Origin: Heterobilharzia americana
Lineage: Eukaryota; Platyhelminthes; Trematoda; Strigeidida; Schistosomatidae
NCBI GenBank assembly: GCA_944470555.2
Contig: OX104127.1
Coordinates: forward strand, 53,062,934-53,126,933
DNA length: 64,000 bases
Direction: 5' to 3'
Each line of letters opens with the position of its first letter. Position 1 is the first letter of the stretch. Shown one piece after another: positions 59,801 to 64,000 of this stretch. The position numbers were made by a program, and so were the translations under genes. The notes under the pieces were generated by a model. That model was not told where the DNA came from. It ran no database searches and saw only the letters and a program-made list of their open reading frames with translations.

Positions 59801-60555
59801 CATATATTTTGATAATTCACGTTTTAGGAAGTAGAAAAAAAAACCTAATTAAATAAGGTGAAACTGCTTACTCTATTCAAAAACATGAGACTTTGAAACA
59901 TTCAAAAAAGAGTGATATGTTAAGTATTTCCCTGAAGAAGCTCAGATCAGACTTCCGAGTAAAACATTGAAATTACTTTATTTCAAACACGTTGTGACTT
60001 ACAAAAACGCAAACTAATAGCTGACATTATGTATATAGTCTCAGCCATTTACTCAGCTTTCAATATTTGCGATACGATTCGGTTAAATCTTGTTTATAGT
60101 TCATATAGAATATATAAAGTAAGAATAGAGGATTAACTGAACAAAAGGTTGAATGCAATAACAAAGGGGAGTAAACACAAACACAGCCCTTTAGCTTCTA
60201 AATTTTGAAAATAATTTGATGATCAACGTAAGTTAGGTTGTACTCTCCTACAAAAAACGTATAGCGCATTTAAAGTTAAAATACTGTTCGGTAAATATAT
60301 CAATACACCAATCCTTATGGACCTGAAAAAATTACCCAATAATTTACTATATCCCTGGTATTATATAAAATTGACTAACCAGAATACGTTCTTCTTCATC
60401 GATCAATTTAACAGAACATGGTGGTTGTGGACGCGTAGATAGCTCATCCATTTTGCCAACATTCTGATGTTTAGACGACAATTTGGCACTTTTTCGCTTG
60501 CTTTCTTGAGGGCAGTTTGTTAGCGAAGGTACCCCAGGAGTATCATCAAGTTCAT
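22068..60555 (-). CDS. ZFYVE1: ZFYVE1/DFCP1 orthologue, nine 3' exons (5' exons outside window)
   Basis: This is the only supported host gene. Nine minus-strand exons join through GT-AG introns with matching phases into an 830-residue open C-terminal product; two leading bases complete a codon begun in an upstream exon beyond the window. Domain order, numbered from the first complete codon: lysine/glutamate-rich linker (1-58), P-loop NTPase domain with GNTGDGKS (84-91) and DTEG (132-135), alpha-helical part (136-292), Cys-rich zinc region (about 293-450), FYVE 1 (521-643), FYVE 2 (711-769) and a 61-residue tail. This order is diagnostic for ZFYVE1 (DFCP1), which in animals binds PI3P through tandem FYVE domains, sits on ER, omegasomes and lipid droplets, and hydrolyses nucleotide through its N-terminal domain. 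Oddities are a long insertion in FYVE 1, a Cys-to-His change in one zinc knuckle, and introns full of retroelements. No promoter can be given because the 5' end is missing. Confidence 0.95.
24102..24272 (-). mobile_element. Sm-alpha-like SINE (family S1) with hammerhead
   Basis: Complete copy: tRNA-like head (GGCCTAGTGGATAAC, minus strand), the segment with CACTCACTGAGAGGCAGG, then the hammerhead, then TGGATTCCACTGCTAGCCACC. This architecture matches the Sm-alpha family of schistosomes known to encode hammerheads. It is in ZFYVE1 intron 8, on the gene's strand. Confidence 0.85.
24117..24165 (-). ncRNA. Hammerhead ribozyme, intact core with GUU cleavage site
   Basis: Core CTGACGA (24151-24157), five-pair stem II GTCCC/GGGAC and GAAA (24133-24136) are intact. 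Stem III is ACGCACGT. The cleavage triplet is GUU rather than GUC, still within the NUH rule, and the first stem I pair is a G-G mismatch while the next five pair. Activity is plausible but probably reduced. Confidence 0.7.
24726..24898 (-). CDS. ZFYVE1: ZFYVE1 exon H, linker between the FYVE domains
   Basis: The acceptor is CACTTAG and the donor is GTACGA. The first base completes Gln, then CYEARLRDKA gives the last zinc Cys (C643) of FYVE 1 and the conserved CYEAR. The remainder (Asn/Ser-rich, then GRKVIEMLSATADYIAPIY) matches the amphipathic linker of the family. The exon ends on one base of the Glu codon finished by exon I. Confidence 0.88.
25492..25985 (-). CDS. ZFYVE1: ZFYVE1 exon G, FYVE domain 1 with insertion
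   Basis: The acceptor is TTACAG before GGT and the donor is GTAAGT inside the Q codon. The exon encodes a helical linker, then FYVE 1: W521, C530 and C533, then a Ser/Asn/Asp/Lys-rich stretch, then KHHCRACGRGVCARC and RVCD. Zinc ligands visible are C530, C533, C609, C612, C617, C620 and C640, with C643 supplied by the next exon. The gap between the first CxxC and the HHC Cys is 76 residues, against about 13 in the human protein. The PI3P-binding RKHHCR-like motif is retained. Confidence 0.95.
26102..26322. repeat. TG (26102-26118) and CA (26296-26322) microsatellites in intron 6
   Basis: Two complementary dinucleotide tracts about 180 bases apart in the intron before exon G. Confidence 0.9.
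26507..26657 (+). repeat. tRNA-like repeat, family S3
   Basis: Head TGGCTCATTGGTTTAGGGAG with B-box GGTTCGAACC, followed by a CAAGGTTTG...GCATGAATGTGTA tail. No hammerhead seen. ZFYVE1 intron 6 is at 25986-26791, so this copy lies inside it, antisense to the gene. Confidence 0.7.
26792..27028 (-). CDS. ZFYVE1: ZFYVE1 exon F, zinc knuckle with Cys-to-His change
   Basis: Encodes 79 residues (399-477), phase 0 at both ends, with an ACAAG acceptor and a GTAATC donor. The start LCYAYGQ completes a CxxC with the last Cys of exon E (C397/C400). It continues KYLWAGYVLECPRHGTIYRS, then GYWSGN and EIVHVWQGEKSILS, matching the family's sequence up to the FYVE linker. The second knuckle reads CPRHG instead of the usual CPxCG, so H439 replaces a Cys; His could still bind zinc. 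Confidence 0.93.
28043..28497 (+). mobile_element. 3' end of third LINE family, inverted partner of 39391-39844
   Basis: Contains the C-terminal coding end (VMLEEVGLAWKRVQGD in frame fragments) and 3' UTR ending AAGTTGATTTTG. By eye only a handful of substitutions separate it from the minus-strand copy at 39391-39844. It lies in ZFYVE1 intron 5. Confidence 0.7.
29029..29192 (-). mobile_element. Sm-alpha-like SINE (S1), hammerhead core broken
   Basis: Full-length minus-strand copy in ZFYVE1 intron 5, about 100 bases after the donor of exon E. Stem I, stem II and GAAA are intact, but the core reads GTGACGA (C3 changed to G) with an extra GAGT before stem II, so cleavage is unlikely. Confidence 0.8.
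29289..29606 (-). CDS. ZFYVE1: ZFYVE1 exon E, Cys-rich region
   Basis: Encodes 106 residues (293-398). The acceptor is TTTCTAG before CCT and the donor is GTAAGC. It starts PLASMVAKKIRDISVRAPRK, continues through a helix ending ALNTRF, then the Cys-rich block EEYFTCPCKCTSCGVRCC with SVNH, and ends LYFCK. Spacing to the PPTNF motif of exon D equals that in human ZFYVE1. The cysteines are probably zinc ligands of the family's zinc-ribbon-like region. Confidence 0.93.
29790..29849. repeat. GAGT tetranucleotide repeat
   Basis: About 15 perfect GAGT units, 184 bases upstream of the exon E acceptor when read in the gene's direction (ACTC units in the pre-mRNA). Confidence 0.95.
30140..30240 (-). 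repeat. tRNA-derived repeat, family S4
   Basis: Minus strand reads GGGTCTCGTAGCTCAATTGG, then a loop and GGTCCCTGGACCGAG in place of a normal T arm. The A-box and D arm look like a tRNA, but the T arm is broken and the 3' side continues into TTTTCATTTCACCTTCAATC, so it is a SINE head, not a tRNA gene. Confidence 0.6.
30262..30362 (+). repeat. tRNA-derived repeat, family S4
   Basis: AAGTGATAGAGCACCGGGAT, B-box GGTTCGAGTCC, then CAGATTTTCATGTCACCTAC and CACCACCCAGTATTAAC. Head to head with 30140-30240. Confidence 0.6.
30485..31015 (-). mobile_element. 3' fragment of the second LINE family
   Basis: Closely parallels 61365-61840 in order and sequence (reverse complement of the C-terminal coding end and 3' UTR, including AAGACTTCATGCA and CAGCCTGAACCTACTT). 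It is 5'-truncated, in ZFYVE1 intron 4, just upstream of the intact RTE element. Confidence 0.75.
31194..34442 (+). mobile_element. Full-length RTE-clade LINE (SR2/Perere-3-like) in ZFYVE1 intron 4
   Basis: Element boundaries come from comparison with the decayed copy at 5983-9330. They share a 5' leader starting at about 31194 (acctcgcctgg...) and a 3' end at the tandem TAA tail (34391-34442). The single long ORF, short 3' end and simple-repeat tail are typical of the RTE clade. It lies antisense to ZFYVE1 within the intron between exons D and E. No clean target-site duplication could be called; the flanks share only a short ATGTAT near each end. Confidence 0.9.
31382..34393 (+). CDS. Endonuclease-reverse transcriptase polyprotein of RTE LINE, intact
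   Basis: An uninterrupted 1003-residue ORF from the ATG at 31382; the frame stays open upstream to 31259 with a TTG. The N-terminal AP-endonuclease domain shows GTWNVRTM, ICESRW, YAPTNNA, GDMNAK and VGSDHYLV. The reverse transcriptase has motif A FIDFEKAFDS (catalytic D639), KTGVKQGCLLSP, and FADD (D741/D742), followed by GLQVNIEKTEVMK. The C-terminal region has YGSETWRV and a WRWIGHALRRP block shared with this LINE group. The protein would nick DNA and copy its own RNA by target-primed reverse transcription. All catalytic residues I can identify are present, so the copy could be recent or active. The ATG is chosen as the first Met in frame; the true start could differ. Confidence 0.92.
34540..35110 (+). 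repeat. GC-richer repeat-like block of unknown class
   Basis: Directly downstream of the intact RTE element the base composition rises sharply, with runs such as CGGCCCGGCAGACCGTGGG and a C tract near 34830. A TATTTTTGGGGCCG motif occurs twice (about 34719 and 34807). The first part (GTTGTGAGGG to CACACCGTGGAAGG) recurs in diverged form at 46955-47000. No convincing protein. It may belong to an LTR or other dispersed element. Confidence 0.5.
35197..35742 (+). repeat. Dispersed repeat, arm of 545-bp inverted pair
   Basis: Reverse complement of 56941-57487, differing by scattered substitutions and small indels. It contains a CCAAT-like AGCCAATCAGCT segment and no ORF. I see no terminal inverted repeats and no TG...CA ends, so the class is unknown. 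A much more diverged partial copy seems to occur at about 56085-56230. Confidence 0.85.
35808..35890. repeat. AT microsatellite, longest in window
   Basis: About 40 AT units with one TTTAT interruption near 35872-35880; in ZFYVE1 intron 4. Confidence 0.95.
36643..37828 (+). mobile_element. 5'-truncated RTE LINE copy with 14-bp target-site duplication
   Basis: Matches the intact element from just before motif A of the reverse transcriptase to the 3' end, where the tail is AATAACAATAAC-like. The frame is broken several times. The 14 bases AAGCGTACTGCTTA occur immediately before (36629-36642) and after (37829-37842) the copy, an exact target-site duplication. It lies in ZFYVE1 intron 4, antisense to the gene, 2.2 kb from the intact copy. 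Confidence 0.9.
39391..40480 (-). mobile_element. Third LINE family, 3' portion
   Basis: Minus-strand copy of the same family as 15480-16560, running from the 3' UTR (39391) into the C-terminal coding region (40000-40480). The 3' terminal 454 bases (39391-39844) are almost identical, in inverted orientation, to 28043-28497. No intact ORF. Confidence 0.65.
40905..41035 (+). repeat. tRNA-derived repeat, family S4
   Basis: CCTCGTAACTCAGTTGATAA, then ACTGGTTTGAATTAGGC, then TTTATTTCACCTCCAATCAT and CACCCGGTATCAACAC. Same 3' part as the copy at 30262. Confidence 0.6.
41242..41405 (+). repeat. tRNA-like repeat, family S3
   Basis: Same order as the copy at 26507: a TTGTAGCTTATTGATTTAG head, degenerate B-box GCGTTCCAACC, ACCTACCGAGGTTTGGGCAA, and a GCATGAATCTGTGTAGG tail. 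Confidence 0.65.
41794..41903 (-). CDS. ZFYVE1: ZFYVE1 exon D (short)
   Basis: This 110-base exon has an acceptor reading ATATAG and a GTAAGC donor. Its first two bases complete a Ser codon begun in exon C. The peptide SSRFLTERLVAMRRNANAFS through the segment ending KAPPTNFQ aligns with the Arg-rich and PPTDF segment of animal ZFYVE1. It ends in phase 0, which fits the next exon. The flanking introns are 6.9 kb and 12.2 kb, so gene finders could easily miss it. Confidence 0.9.
42370..43050 (-). mobile_element. Decayed fragment of the second LINE family
   Basis: Minus-strand translation near 42438-42653 shows LRSLGEVLRMPCLPRYT and QSMKSLTVGLSFVGKCGL, the conserved C-terminal block of this LINE group. 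Around 42780-43050 there is further matching sequence with indels between. Non-functional; in ZFYVE1 intron 3. Confidence 0.65.
43160..43285 (+). repeat. tRNA-like repeat, family S3, 5' degenerate
   Basis: B-box GGGTTCGAGACCC followed by ACTACCGAGGTATGG and a CACGAATGTGTATC tail; the head is poorly conserved. Confidence 0.55.
44474..45687 (+). repeat. Inverted repeat arm 1 (about 1.2 kb)
   Basis: This stretch is the near-exact reverse complement of 62785-64000. The last about 480 bases carry the 5' part of the second LINE family's ORF (ARECIPRGSEYNEE and SRQLFRLISKTG segments in plus frames, interrupted by stops). The first about 700 bases have no recognisable coding sequence. The copy stops abruptly at 45687 while the partner continues into the rest of the LINE. 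Confidence 0.9.
46940..47230 (+). repeat. Diverged relative of the 34540 block and of 23690-23760
   Basis: Starts with a GTTGTGAGGGTG...CACACCATGGAAGG segment like that at 34564-34608 and ends with TTTTTCAACTGCCAAACTAC followed by a GTGTC...TTCCCGTTGG segment like that at 23695-23740. Non-coding; class unknown. Confidence 0.4.
48320..48482 (-). mobile_element. Sm-alpha-like SINE (S1), hammerhead with G12 mutated
   Basis: Minus-strand copy in ZFYVE1 intron 3, about 290 bases after the donor of exon C. CTGACGA and stem II GTCC/GGAC are intact, but GAAA reads AAAA, losing the catalytic G12, and stem I is mismatched. Predicted inactive. Confidence 0.8.
48773..49135 (-). CDS. ZFYVE1: ZFYVE1 exon C, second part of NTPase domain
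   Basis: Two bases complete the Gly of DTEG; the reading then continues LLGASPNPNRQRRLLLKVFA and IYRTMSDRLHSDMFTFLADA, closely matching the family's segment after the DxxG motif. The acceptor is AATAG before GTTTAC and the donor is GTGAGT. The distal part (GLPWTPGQLGPVVVVFQETQ) matches the hydrophobic strand and helix that follow in ZFYVE1. The last third is rich in Asn, Gly and Ser and less conserved. Confidence 0.93.
49318..49490 (+). mobile_element. S2 SINE, hammerhead with damaged stem II
   Basis: Retains CTGAGGA and GGACGAAAC, but stem II reads GTGTTGTGCTAGGAC and no longer pairs as GTCC/GGAC; the GUC site is displaced. ZFYVE1 intron 2, antisense. Confidence 0.7.
50392..50512 (+). mobile_element. 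Sm-alpha-like SINE fragment (S1), hammerhead core present
   Basis: Begins at the B-box (GGTTCGAGTC), so the A-box half is missing. The hammerhead core CTGAAGA (50453-50459), stem II GTCC/GGAC and GAAA are intact with a GUC triplet, but stem I pairs poorly and stem III has a mismatch. It is antisense to ZFYVE1 in intron 2. Confidence 0.7.
51329..51557 (-). CDS. ZFYVE1: ZFYVE1 exon B, P-loop
   Basis: This exon carries the nucleotide-binding core: the Walker A motif GNTGDGKS (residues 84-91) followed by SHTLNH, a conserved TCTIGIWAAY segment, and DTEG (132-135), split by the intron after GAA-G. The acceptor is TTTCAG before TTC and the donor is GTTAGT. It starts in phase 0, as exon A requires. 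The order of P-loop, then Thr-rich switch, then DxxG matches the dynamin/GBP-like nucleotide-binding domain of ZFYVE1. All key residues of this core are present, so nucleotide binding is likely retained. Confidence 0.95.
51835..52080 (-). mobile_element. tRNA-like SINE, family S2, with intact hammerhead
   Basis: Best-preserved copy of a tRNA-like repeat. On the minus strand it has an upstream segment (TGCGCTATATCGTGAGC), a tRNA-like head with A-box-like GTGGCTCAATGG and B-box GGTTCGATCCC-like sequence, then a hammerhead ribozyme, then a tail containing a TTCCTCCAACTGATGTCA segment. It lies in ZFYVE1 intron 1 on the gene's own strand. Confidence 0.85.
51873..51922 (-). ncRNA. Hammerhead ribozyme, intact core (S2 family)
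   Basis: All invariant parts are present on the minus strand. Stem I is GCGCACTG paired with CAGTGCTC; the core is CTGAGGA (51908-51914); stem II is GTCC/GGAC with loop CATACTA; GAAA lies at 51889-51892; stem III is the self-complementary ACAGCTGT; the cleavage triplet is GUC (51881-51883), with the cut predicted between 51881 and 51880. It would act in cis in transcripts of the minus strand, including ZFYVE1 pre-mRNA, 316 bases before exon B. Confidence 0.85.
52649..52836 (-). mobile_element. Very short RTE LINE 3' end with 9-bp target-site duplication
   Basis: Contains only the terminal about 190 bases of the element, including the ATT-rich tail and the reverse complement of the GGAACCC end. 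AACGTTACT flanks it at 52640-52648 and 52837-52845. It lies in ZFYVE1 intron 1, in the sense orientation. Confidence 0.85.
53445..53595 (+). mobile_element. Sm-alpha-like SINE (S1), decayed hammerhead
   Basis: A-box AGGCCTAGTGGATAACG and B-box GTTCGAGTCCCAGTG are clear. The hammerhead reads CTGACAAGACGC before AGTAGGACGAAAC, so the core and stem II are damaged. Plus strand, ZFYVE1 intron 1. Confidence 0.75.
53797..53945 (+). repeat. tRNA-like repeat, family S3
   Basis: Head TGTGGCTCATTGGTCTAGG, B-box GCGTTCGAACCCC, tail GCGAATGTGTACCAGGTTGC. Confidence 0.65.
54660..54945 (-). mobile_element. Probable 3' UTR remnant of the second LINE family
   Basis: The purine-rich stretch followed by GAGGATAATGTGTG and a TCAAAGGCTTCATGCA-like segment parallels 61470-61710 and 30600-30830. 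No coding sequence remains. Assignment rests on this shared order only. Confidence 0.45.
55300..55385 (-). repeat. tRNA-like repeat, family S3, partial
   Basis: Reverse complement of the S3 head and B-box (TGTTCGAACCCATG, GAAAGTCAATTCC, CAATGAGTCACAAC on the plus strand). Confidence 0.55.
55795..55965 (-). repeat. tRNA-like repeat, family S3, nearly complete
   Basis: Plus-strand reading CGTAGGTGGAGCGGGTTTCG, GTCGCCCATTGGTTGAAAG, and AAACCAATGAACTACAGCTC gives, on the minus strand, a full head, a B-box and the tail. Confidence 0.7.
56645..56868 (+). mobile_element. S2 SINE, hammerhead with one core change
   Basis: Nearly complete copy. The ribozyme has an excellent stem I (GAGCACAG with CAGTGCTC, one mismatch), stem II GTCC/GGAC and GAAACAGCTGTC, but the core reads CTGAGAA, so G8 is A. 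This G is invariant, so cleavage is not expected. ZFYVE1 intron 1, antisense. Confidence 0.8.
56941..57487 (-). repeat. Dispersed repeat, partner of 35197-35742
   Basis: Same unit as 35197-35742 in the opposite orientation, in ZFYVE1 intron 1. Non-coding, class unknown. Confidence 0.85.
58190..58720 (+). mobile_element. 3' end of third LINE family, more diverged copy
   Basis: Follows the same order as 28043-28497 (MPSDSLPRRAMLELGLGWMK in one frame, then the 3' UTR with TCCTTGACAT and TTGAATATTCGCACTAACCT) but with many more substitutions. In ZFYVE1 intron 1, antisense. Confidence 0.65.
58970..59092 (-). repeat. tRNA-like repeat, family S3
   Basis: Minus-strand copy with tail GCAATGAGTCACACCTATTG, then AGATGGAGCGGTGTTCGAAC and a shortened head. 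Confidence 0.6.
59386..59545 (+). repeat. tRNA-like repeat, family S3, nearly complete
   Basis: Head GCTGTGGCTCATTGATTTAG, B-box CGGTTCGAACACTG, CACCTACCGAGGCTTG and a GCATGAATGCAC tail. It faces the minus-strand copy at 58970. Confidence 0.7.
60380..60555 (-). CDS. ZFYVE1: ZFYVE1 exon A (first exon in window)
   Basis: This exon encodes 58 codons after a two-base remainder. It begins after an acceptor reading TTTCAG and ends at a GTTAGT donor. The translation runs from ELDDTPGVPS through a Lys/Ser-rich stretch to SVKLIDEEERIL, aligning with the linker just before the NTPase domain in animal ZFYVE1. The leading two bases imply a phase-1 intron upstream. The zinc-finger-like N-terminal part of the family is absent, so at least one more exon must lie beyond 64000 or in the repeat-filled stretch to the right. 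Confidence 0.85.
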
Positions 60556-61047
60556 CTGAAAGGTATAAAGGTAAAAATGAAAAAATAATAAATCAGTCAA
60601 TTAAAAATAATTAGTGAATAGGAACAAATGTGACAATATGCTTAACAAGTATCCACAATTAAAAAACATTATCTGGACGTTTATACCAGGAAAATGAAGT
60701 GGATTCATGACGCATAATTCATTTTATCAATCAAAACTTTGTAGTATAGAGGAACACAGCTATACAGTTCCTGGTAAGAATTCACTGGTCAGTGAATTAT
60801 TATTGATTGATTACTAGCCGCCTGACTGATAATTTATGTCTACTCATACAGTCAGTCATTCGCCAGATATTTGTTTGCTGTATTCGGTTGGGTTTCGTAG
60901 ATGGTCAGTTAGGAATTAAAAATTATTAAAGTAGTCGGTGATACACTGATTTAGCCACTCCGGTTAAATGCTCACTTCTGCAGACTCTGAATTAAAAATT
61001 GGAAATAATTTATGTACTTTGAGGTTAATGGGGGTTTTATTCATAAG

Positions 61048-61222
61048 GTATTATTCATTACGGACTGAAATCAGTTGGAGAACCATTAAAGAACTCGGAA
61101 CACTGGACAACTGTTTCGTCCTAGTATGGGATTTCTCAGCAGTACCCACGCACAACCCCCGGCTAGGGATCTAACTCACCACCCTCAGGTTTCACGAGGA
61201 ACGCGTTCACTATTCAGACGAT
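61048..61222 (-). mobile_element. S2 SINE, decayed hammerhead
   Basis: Minus-strand copy with GGACGAAACAGTTGTCCAGTG intact on the 3' side but core CTGAGAA and a mismatched stem II base. It is head to head with the copy at 61243-61360. Confidence 0.7.
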
Positions 61223-61242
61223 GACAGAACCAGTAAACTGAA

Positions 61243-61360
61243 GACTATTGGACCGCGACCCAACGCCTGAATGGTTAACGCGTTCACCGTGAAACCTGAA
61301 GGTCCTCAGTTCGATTCTTAGCCGGCGTGTGGGTGCACACCACTGTTTAACGCTCCCAAC
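61243..61360 (+). mobile_element. S2 SINE, truncated
   Basis: tRNA-like head (CGACCCAACGCCTGAATGG, then GTTCGATTC) followed by GGGTGCACACCACTGTTTAA; the ribozyme core is lost. Confidence 0.65.
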
Positions 61361-61364
61361 ATCA

Positions 61365-64000
61365 TTACCATCATCGTCAAAATCAGCATAGGACCTGGCA
61401 TTACTCCACAACGGTTCACACCGTGCCACACCTTATATCAGCAAAGTAAGTAAAAAGACAATTAAACGGAAGATCAAGAAAGAAGGAAAAATCTGTAAAA
61501 AGAGGTAGAAAGCAATAAAAGATAGAAAAGAGGAAAGAGAAGGTGGTGAATCCAGTACAGCGAGGATAATGTGTGTATACATCTGCGAAACTGACATCGG
61601 TTCTGGGCCATATCACCTAGTCTCCAAATACTGGTTCCTTTTGTCACCCGGACTTCATCCTGTTGGTTTGCATCGCCCTACACCGCTCAAACTAACAGTC
61701 TAAGACTTCATGCAATGATATCATGTTTCAGTCTGGCCACCCCTAGCCTTTTTCCAGCCTGAACCTACTTTGGCCAACATTGTGCGATGAGGCAGACGGT
61801 GGTTAGGCATACGTTACACACGTCCCAGCTATTTCAGTCGACGGAAGTCCACAGCCGCATCAACTGACATAACTCTCCTTCCTAACACCCTACGCCTGAC
61901 GCCCACGTTACTCACATGGTGACACCACAAAACACGACCTTTCCTACGAAGGCAACGGTCGTCAAACACAAGAAGCCTCCTCATGTCCTCTGCCTTCAAT
62001 AGCCATGTTTCGCAGCCATACATCAGAATACAACAGACTGTAGTAAGGTACACTCGACAATTATTAAGTTATCGGATATCACAGCGGTGAAAGCCAGCCG
62101 AGTCTTTTGTATCCGTGCACAGATTTCGTCGGCCACTGACCAACGCAGCAGAGCTTATATGACTTCCCAGGTAATTGAAGTGTTCAACGCACTCAACCAC
62201 TTCACTCTATTGTTAGATGGGGCACCGGTGAAGACAAGTCGTGGAGTAACGATTCGCATTTCGGTAGCGATAAACGCAACCCAAACATTCTTAAATCAAA
62301 ACTCAAGGTATCCAGAAGATTCTGTATCTTATCAATATCACCGAATACGATTATATTATCTACGTATTCTAGATCTACCAAGGATTCTCCTGTGGTTAGA
62401 TCAATCCCCGTAATGTCAGACGACGAGAGTGAGACCAGCATAAGAACATCTATAATAAAGTTCAATAATGATGGAGAGAATGTGTATCTTGGACGGACAC
62501 CACTCGACATACACAGCTAACCCGACATCTTACCATAGGCTCTAACACCCCCACAGGTGTTAGAGTAGAGCCGTTAATAAGGTGATGTACTTACTTCGTA
62601 CTTCGTTACAGTGAGAGACATAGACATAAGACTTTTGAATCGACGGAGTCGAATGCCATCTCTAGGTCGAGAAATACAACTAGTGTCAGACATCCTTAAG
62701 TGTGCCTGTGTTCCAGAACCCATCCACCATTCTTATGTACCTCAGGAACCAGTCCGTCGGGTCTTGCTGCTCTTCCTAGATACCTACCGCTTTCTCAACT
62801 TCTACAAGTGTTCGTGTGTCTATCCCGATATTTCAGTCAGGATTCGACCGGATAGAGGGCAACACAATAGTAGCTGAAGGCCAGTTTAACTATCCCTTGA
62901 AGTGTTCTGCTCATCGTTCCAGTCGTTTCCTCTGCGAGTAGGTCGCAAACCCATCCTTCTACAATATAGTCTCACTAACCGTTGACCTTTTCACTCCAGT
63001 CTCACTTATAAGTCTAAACAATTGTCTACTTTCATCTATCTCCACTACCTTCTCCATCTCTTTAGACTTCGCTGCCCATCACTGTTCACAGTCGTTACGG
63101 GGACTTTTTGTCAGTCTACATTTGAGTTACTTTCACTCCTCATTGTACTCAGAGCCTCGAGGGATGCATTCACGTGCATCAACCAATTCAGAAGCTACTG
63201 ATATCCACTGGGGTTTATTTAGGATGAAGTGGAGGATGAGTTGTTACCGTTCTGCGCAGTAGTACTTGGCTAAAGCACGTGATTCCTCTCGAACATACTT
63301 CCCACACTTCACATGCTCAACTCACCCAACACGATGAGTCACATAATCTAGCCCTTCAAATCTGGTACAATAGAACACGATGTCTCTGGTGATTATTCTC
63401 CATGTGTGTTGGCCATCTGTATCATGTGTATATGCAGCTGAATTTCCTATCCACAAGGCACCATAGTTCATCTAAACTACGAAAGCAGCGGATTCCATGA
63501 AGAGAAAATGAAGTAATATGCAACAACCAATTCCTTTCAACAGGCAGTTATTTACGGACTATAAGTCAAATACAAATCAGTCAAAATATTTTGAGCCGTG
63601 CTGTATAGTGTTACCGATTGAGTCATACTTGAAACACACTTTAAAGGAGATTGAATAATATGACGAGTAGTAATTATCTGAGATTCATGCTGATATAATA
63701 AGTATTGCCAAAAAAAACTATCTGATCTTCTATTCTAGTGAAAGCCAAAATCTTAGATGTGGTTGTTGTAGCAGATGAGTTGCAATATACAAGTGTGTAG
63801 GCTAAGTCAAACAGAATGATACTTTCGAAATCTCAGCTGAATATGAAGAGATAACTGCAAGAGTCTGTTCCAACTGTGTTCAGACAGTTATCTATTTCTG
63901 ACCAACATGAACGTCAGATAGGAAGGGAGATGCCATATGACTACTTGTCCACAAACCTCAATTTGACAATTGACCTAGATACACCATGTTGCTTTGAGTT
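61365..64000 (-). mobile_element. Second LINE family (RTE/CR1-like), decayed copy
   Basis: Minus-strand LINE remnant distinct from the SR2-like family. Frame fragments include a reverse transcriptase block near 62202-62510 (SGVRPRYTFSPSLLNF, then LEYVDNIIVFGD in place of a YADD motif) and a downstream YGCETWLLKAEDMRRL block at 61829-62053. The 5' part of the ORF (SRQLFRLI and AEHF segments) lies near 62880-63100. The catalytic ADD has become VDN and the frame is broken, so it is inactive. The 3' UTR runs to CAT-rich sequence at about 61365. The part beyond about 63200 has no LINE reading and is shared only with the inverted partner at 44474. Confidence 0.75.
62785..64000 (-). repeat. Inverted repeat arm 2, cut by window end
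   Basis: Reverse complement of 44474-45687 with scattered substitutions only and almost equal length (1216 against 1214 bases), so few indels. The window ends inside the arm; the full repeat is probably longer. Confidence 0.9.

Larger units (their letters stand above)
51558..60379 (-). other. ZFYVE1 intron 1 (first intron in window)
   Basis: 8.8 kb between exons A and B. Contains the intact-hammerhead S2 SINE, the 190-bp RTE end, S1, S2 and S3 SINEs, the second arm of the 545-bp repeat and a third-family LINE end. The stretches 57490-58190 and 59550-60379 show nothing recognisable. Confidence 0.85.

Overview
The window looks like nuclear DNA of a parasitic flatworm, most likely a Schistosoma species. 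The DNA is AT-rich and gene-poor, with GT-AG introns of several kilobases. It is packed with RTE-clade LINEs of the SR2/Perere-3 type and with tRNA-like SINEs that carry hammerhead ribozymes (the Sm-alpha type known from schistosomes). I cannot decide between species from the sequence alone.

One protein-coding gene is clearly supported. It is the orthologue of ZFYVE1/DFCP1, on the minus strand, from the stop codon at 22068 to an internal exon ending at 60555, with its 5' exons beyond the right edge. Nine exons were joined by hand. All eight introns are GT-AG, every phase matches, and the result is an uninterrupted 830-residue C-terminal product: P-loop NTPase domain, Cys-rich zinc region, FYVE domain 1 (with an unusual insertion) and FYVE domain 2.

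Layout: 1-22067 is intergenic, downstream of the gene. It holds an LTR-like fragment (about 2500-2985), a truncated RTE copy (4523-5621) converging on a decayed near-full-length one (5983-9330), LINE and SINE fragments, AT microsatellites, and one orphan exon-like ORF near 20 kb. From 22068 to 60555 is the gene, about 94% intron. Its fourth intron carries an RTE element with an intact ORF (31382-34393), antisense to the gene. From 60556 to 64000 is an upstream intron or 5' flank containing a second LINE family and one arm of a roughly 1.2-kb near-identical inverted repeat whose partner is at 44474-45687.

The most interesting signals are: (1) hammerhead ribozymes with intact cores, encoded by two different tRNA-like SINE families, in introns 1 and 8 of ZFYVE1 and on the same strand as its pre-mRNA; (2) recurrent head-to-head pairs of tRNA-like SINEs; (3) three inverted repeat pairs of 0.45-1.2 kb in the gene's introns, all with high identity; (4) exact target-site duplications around three truncated RTE copies; (5) a roughly 63-residue insertion inside FYVE domain 1. 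All similarity statements come from reading by eye; no database search was run.
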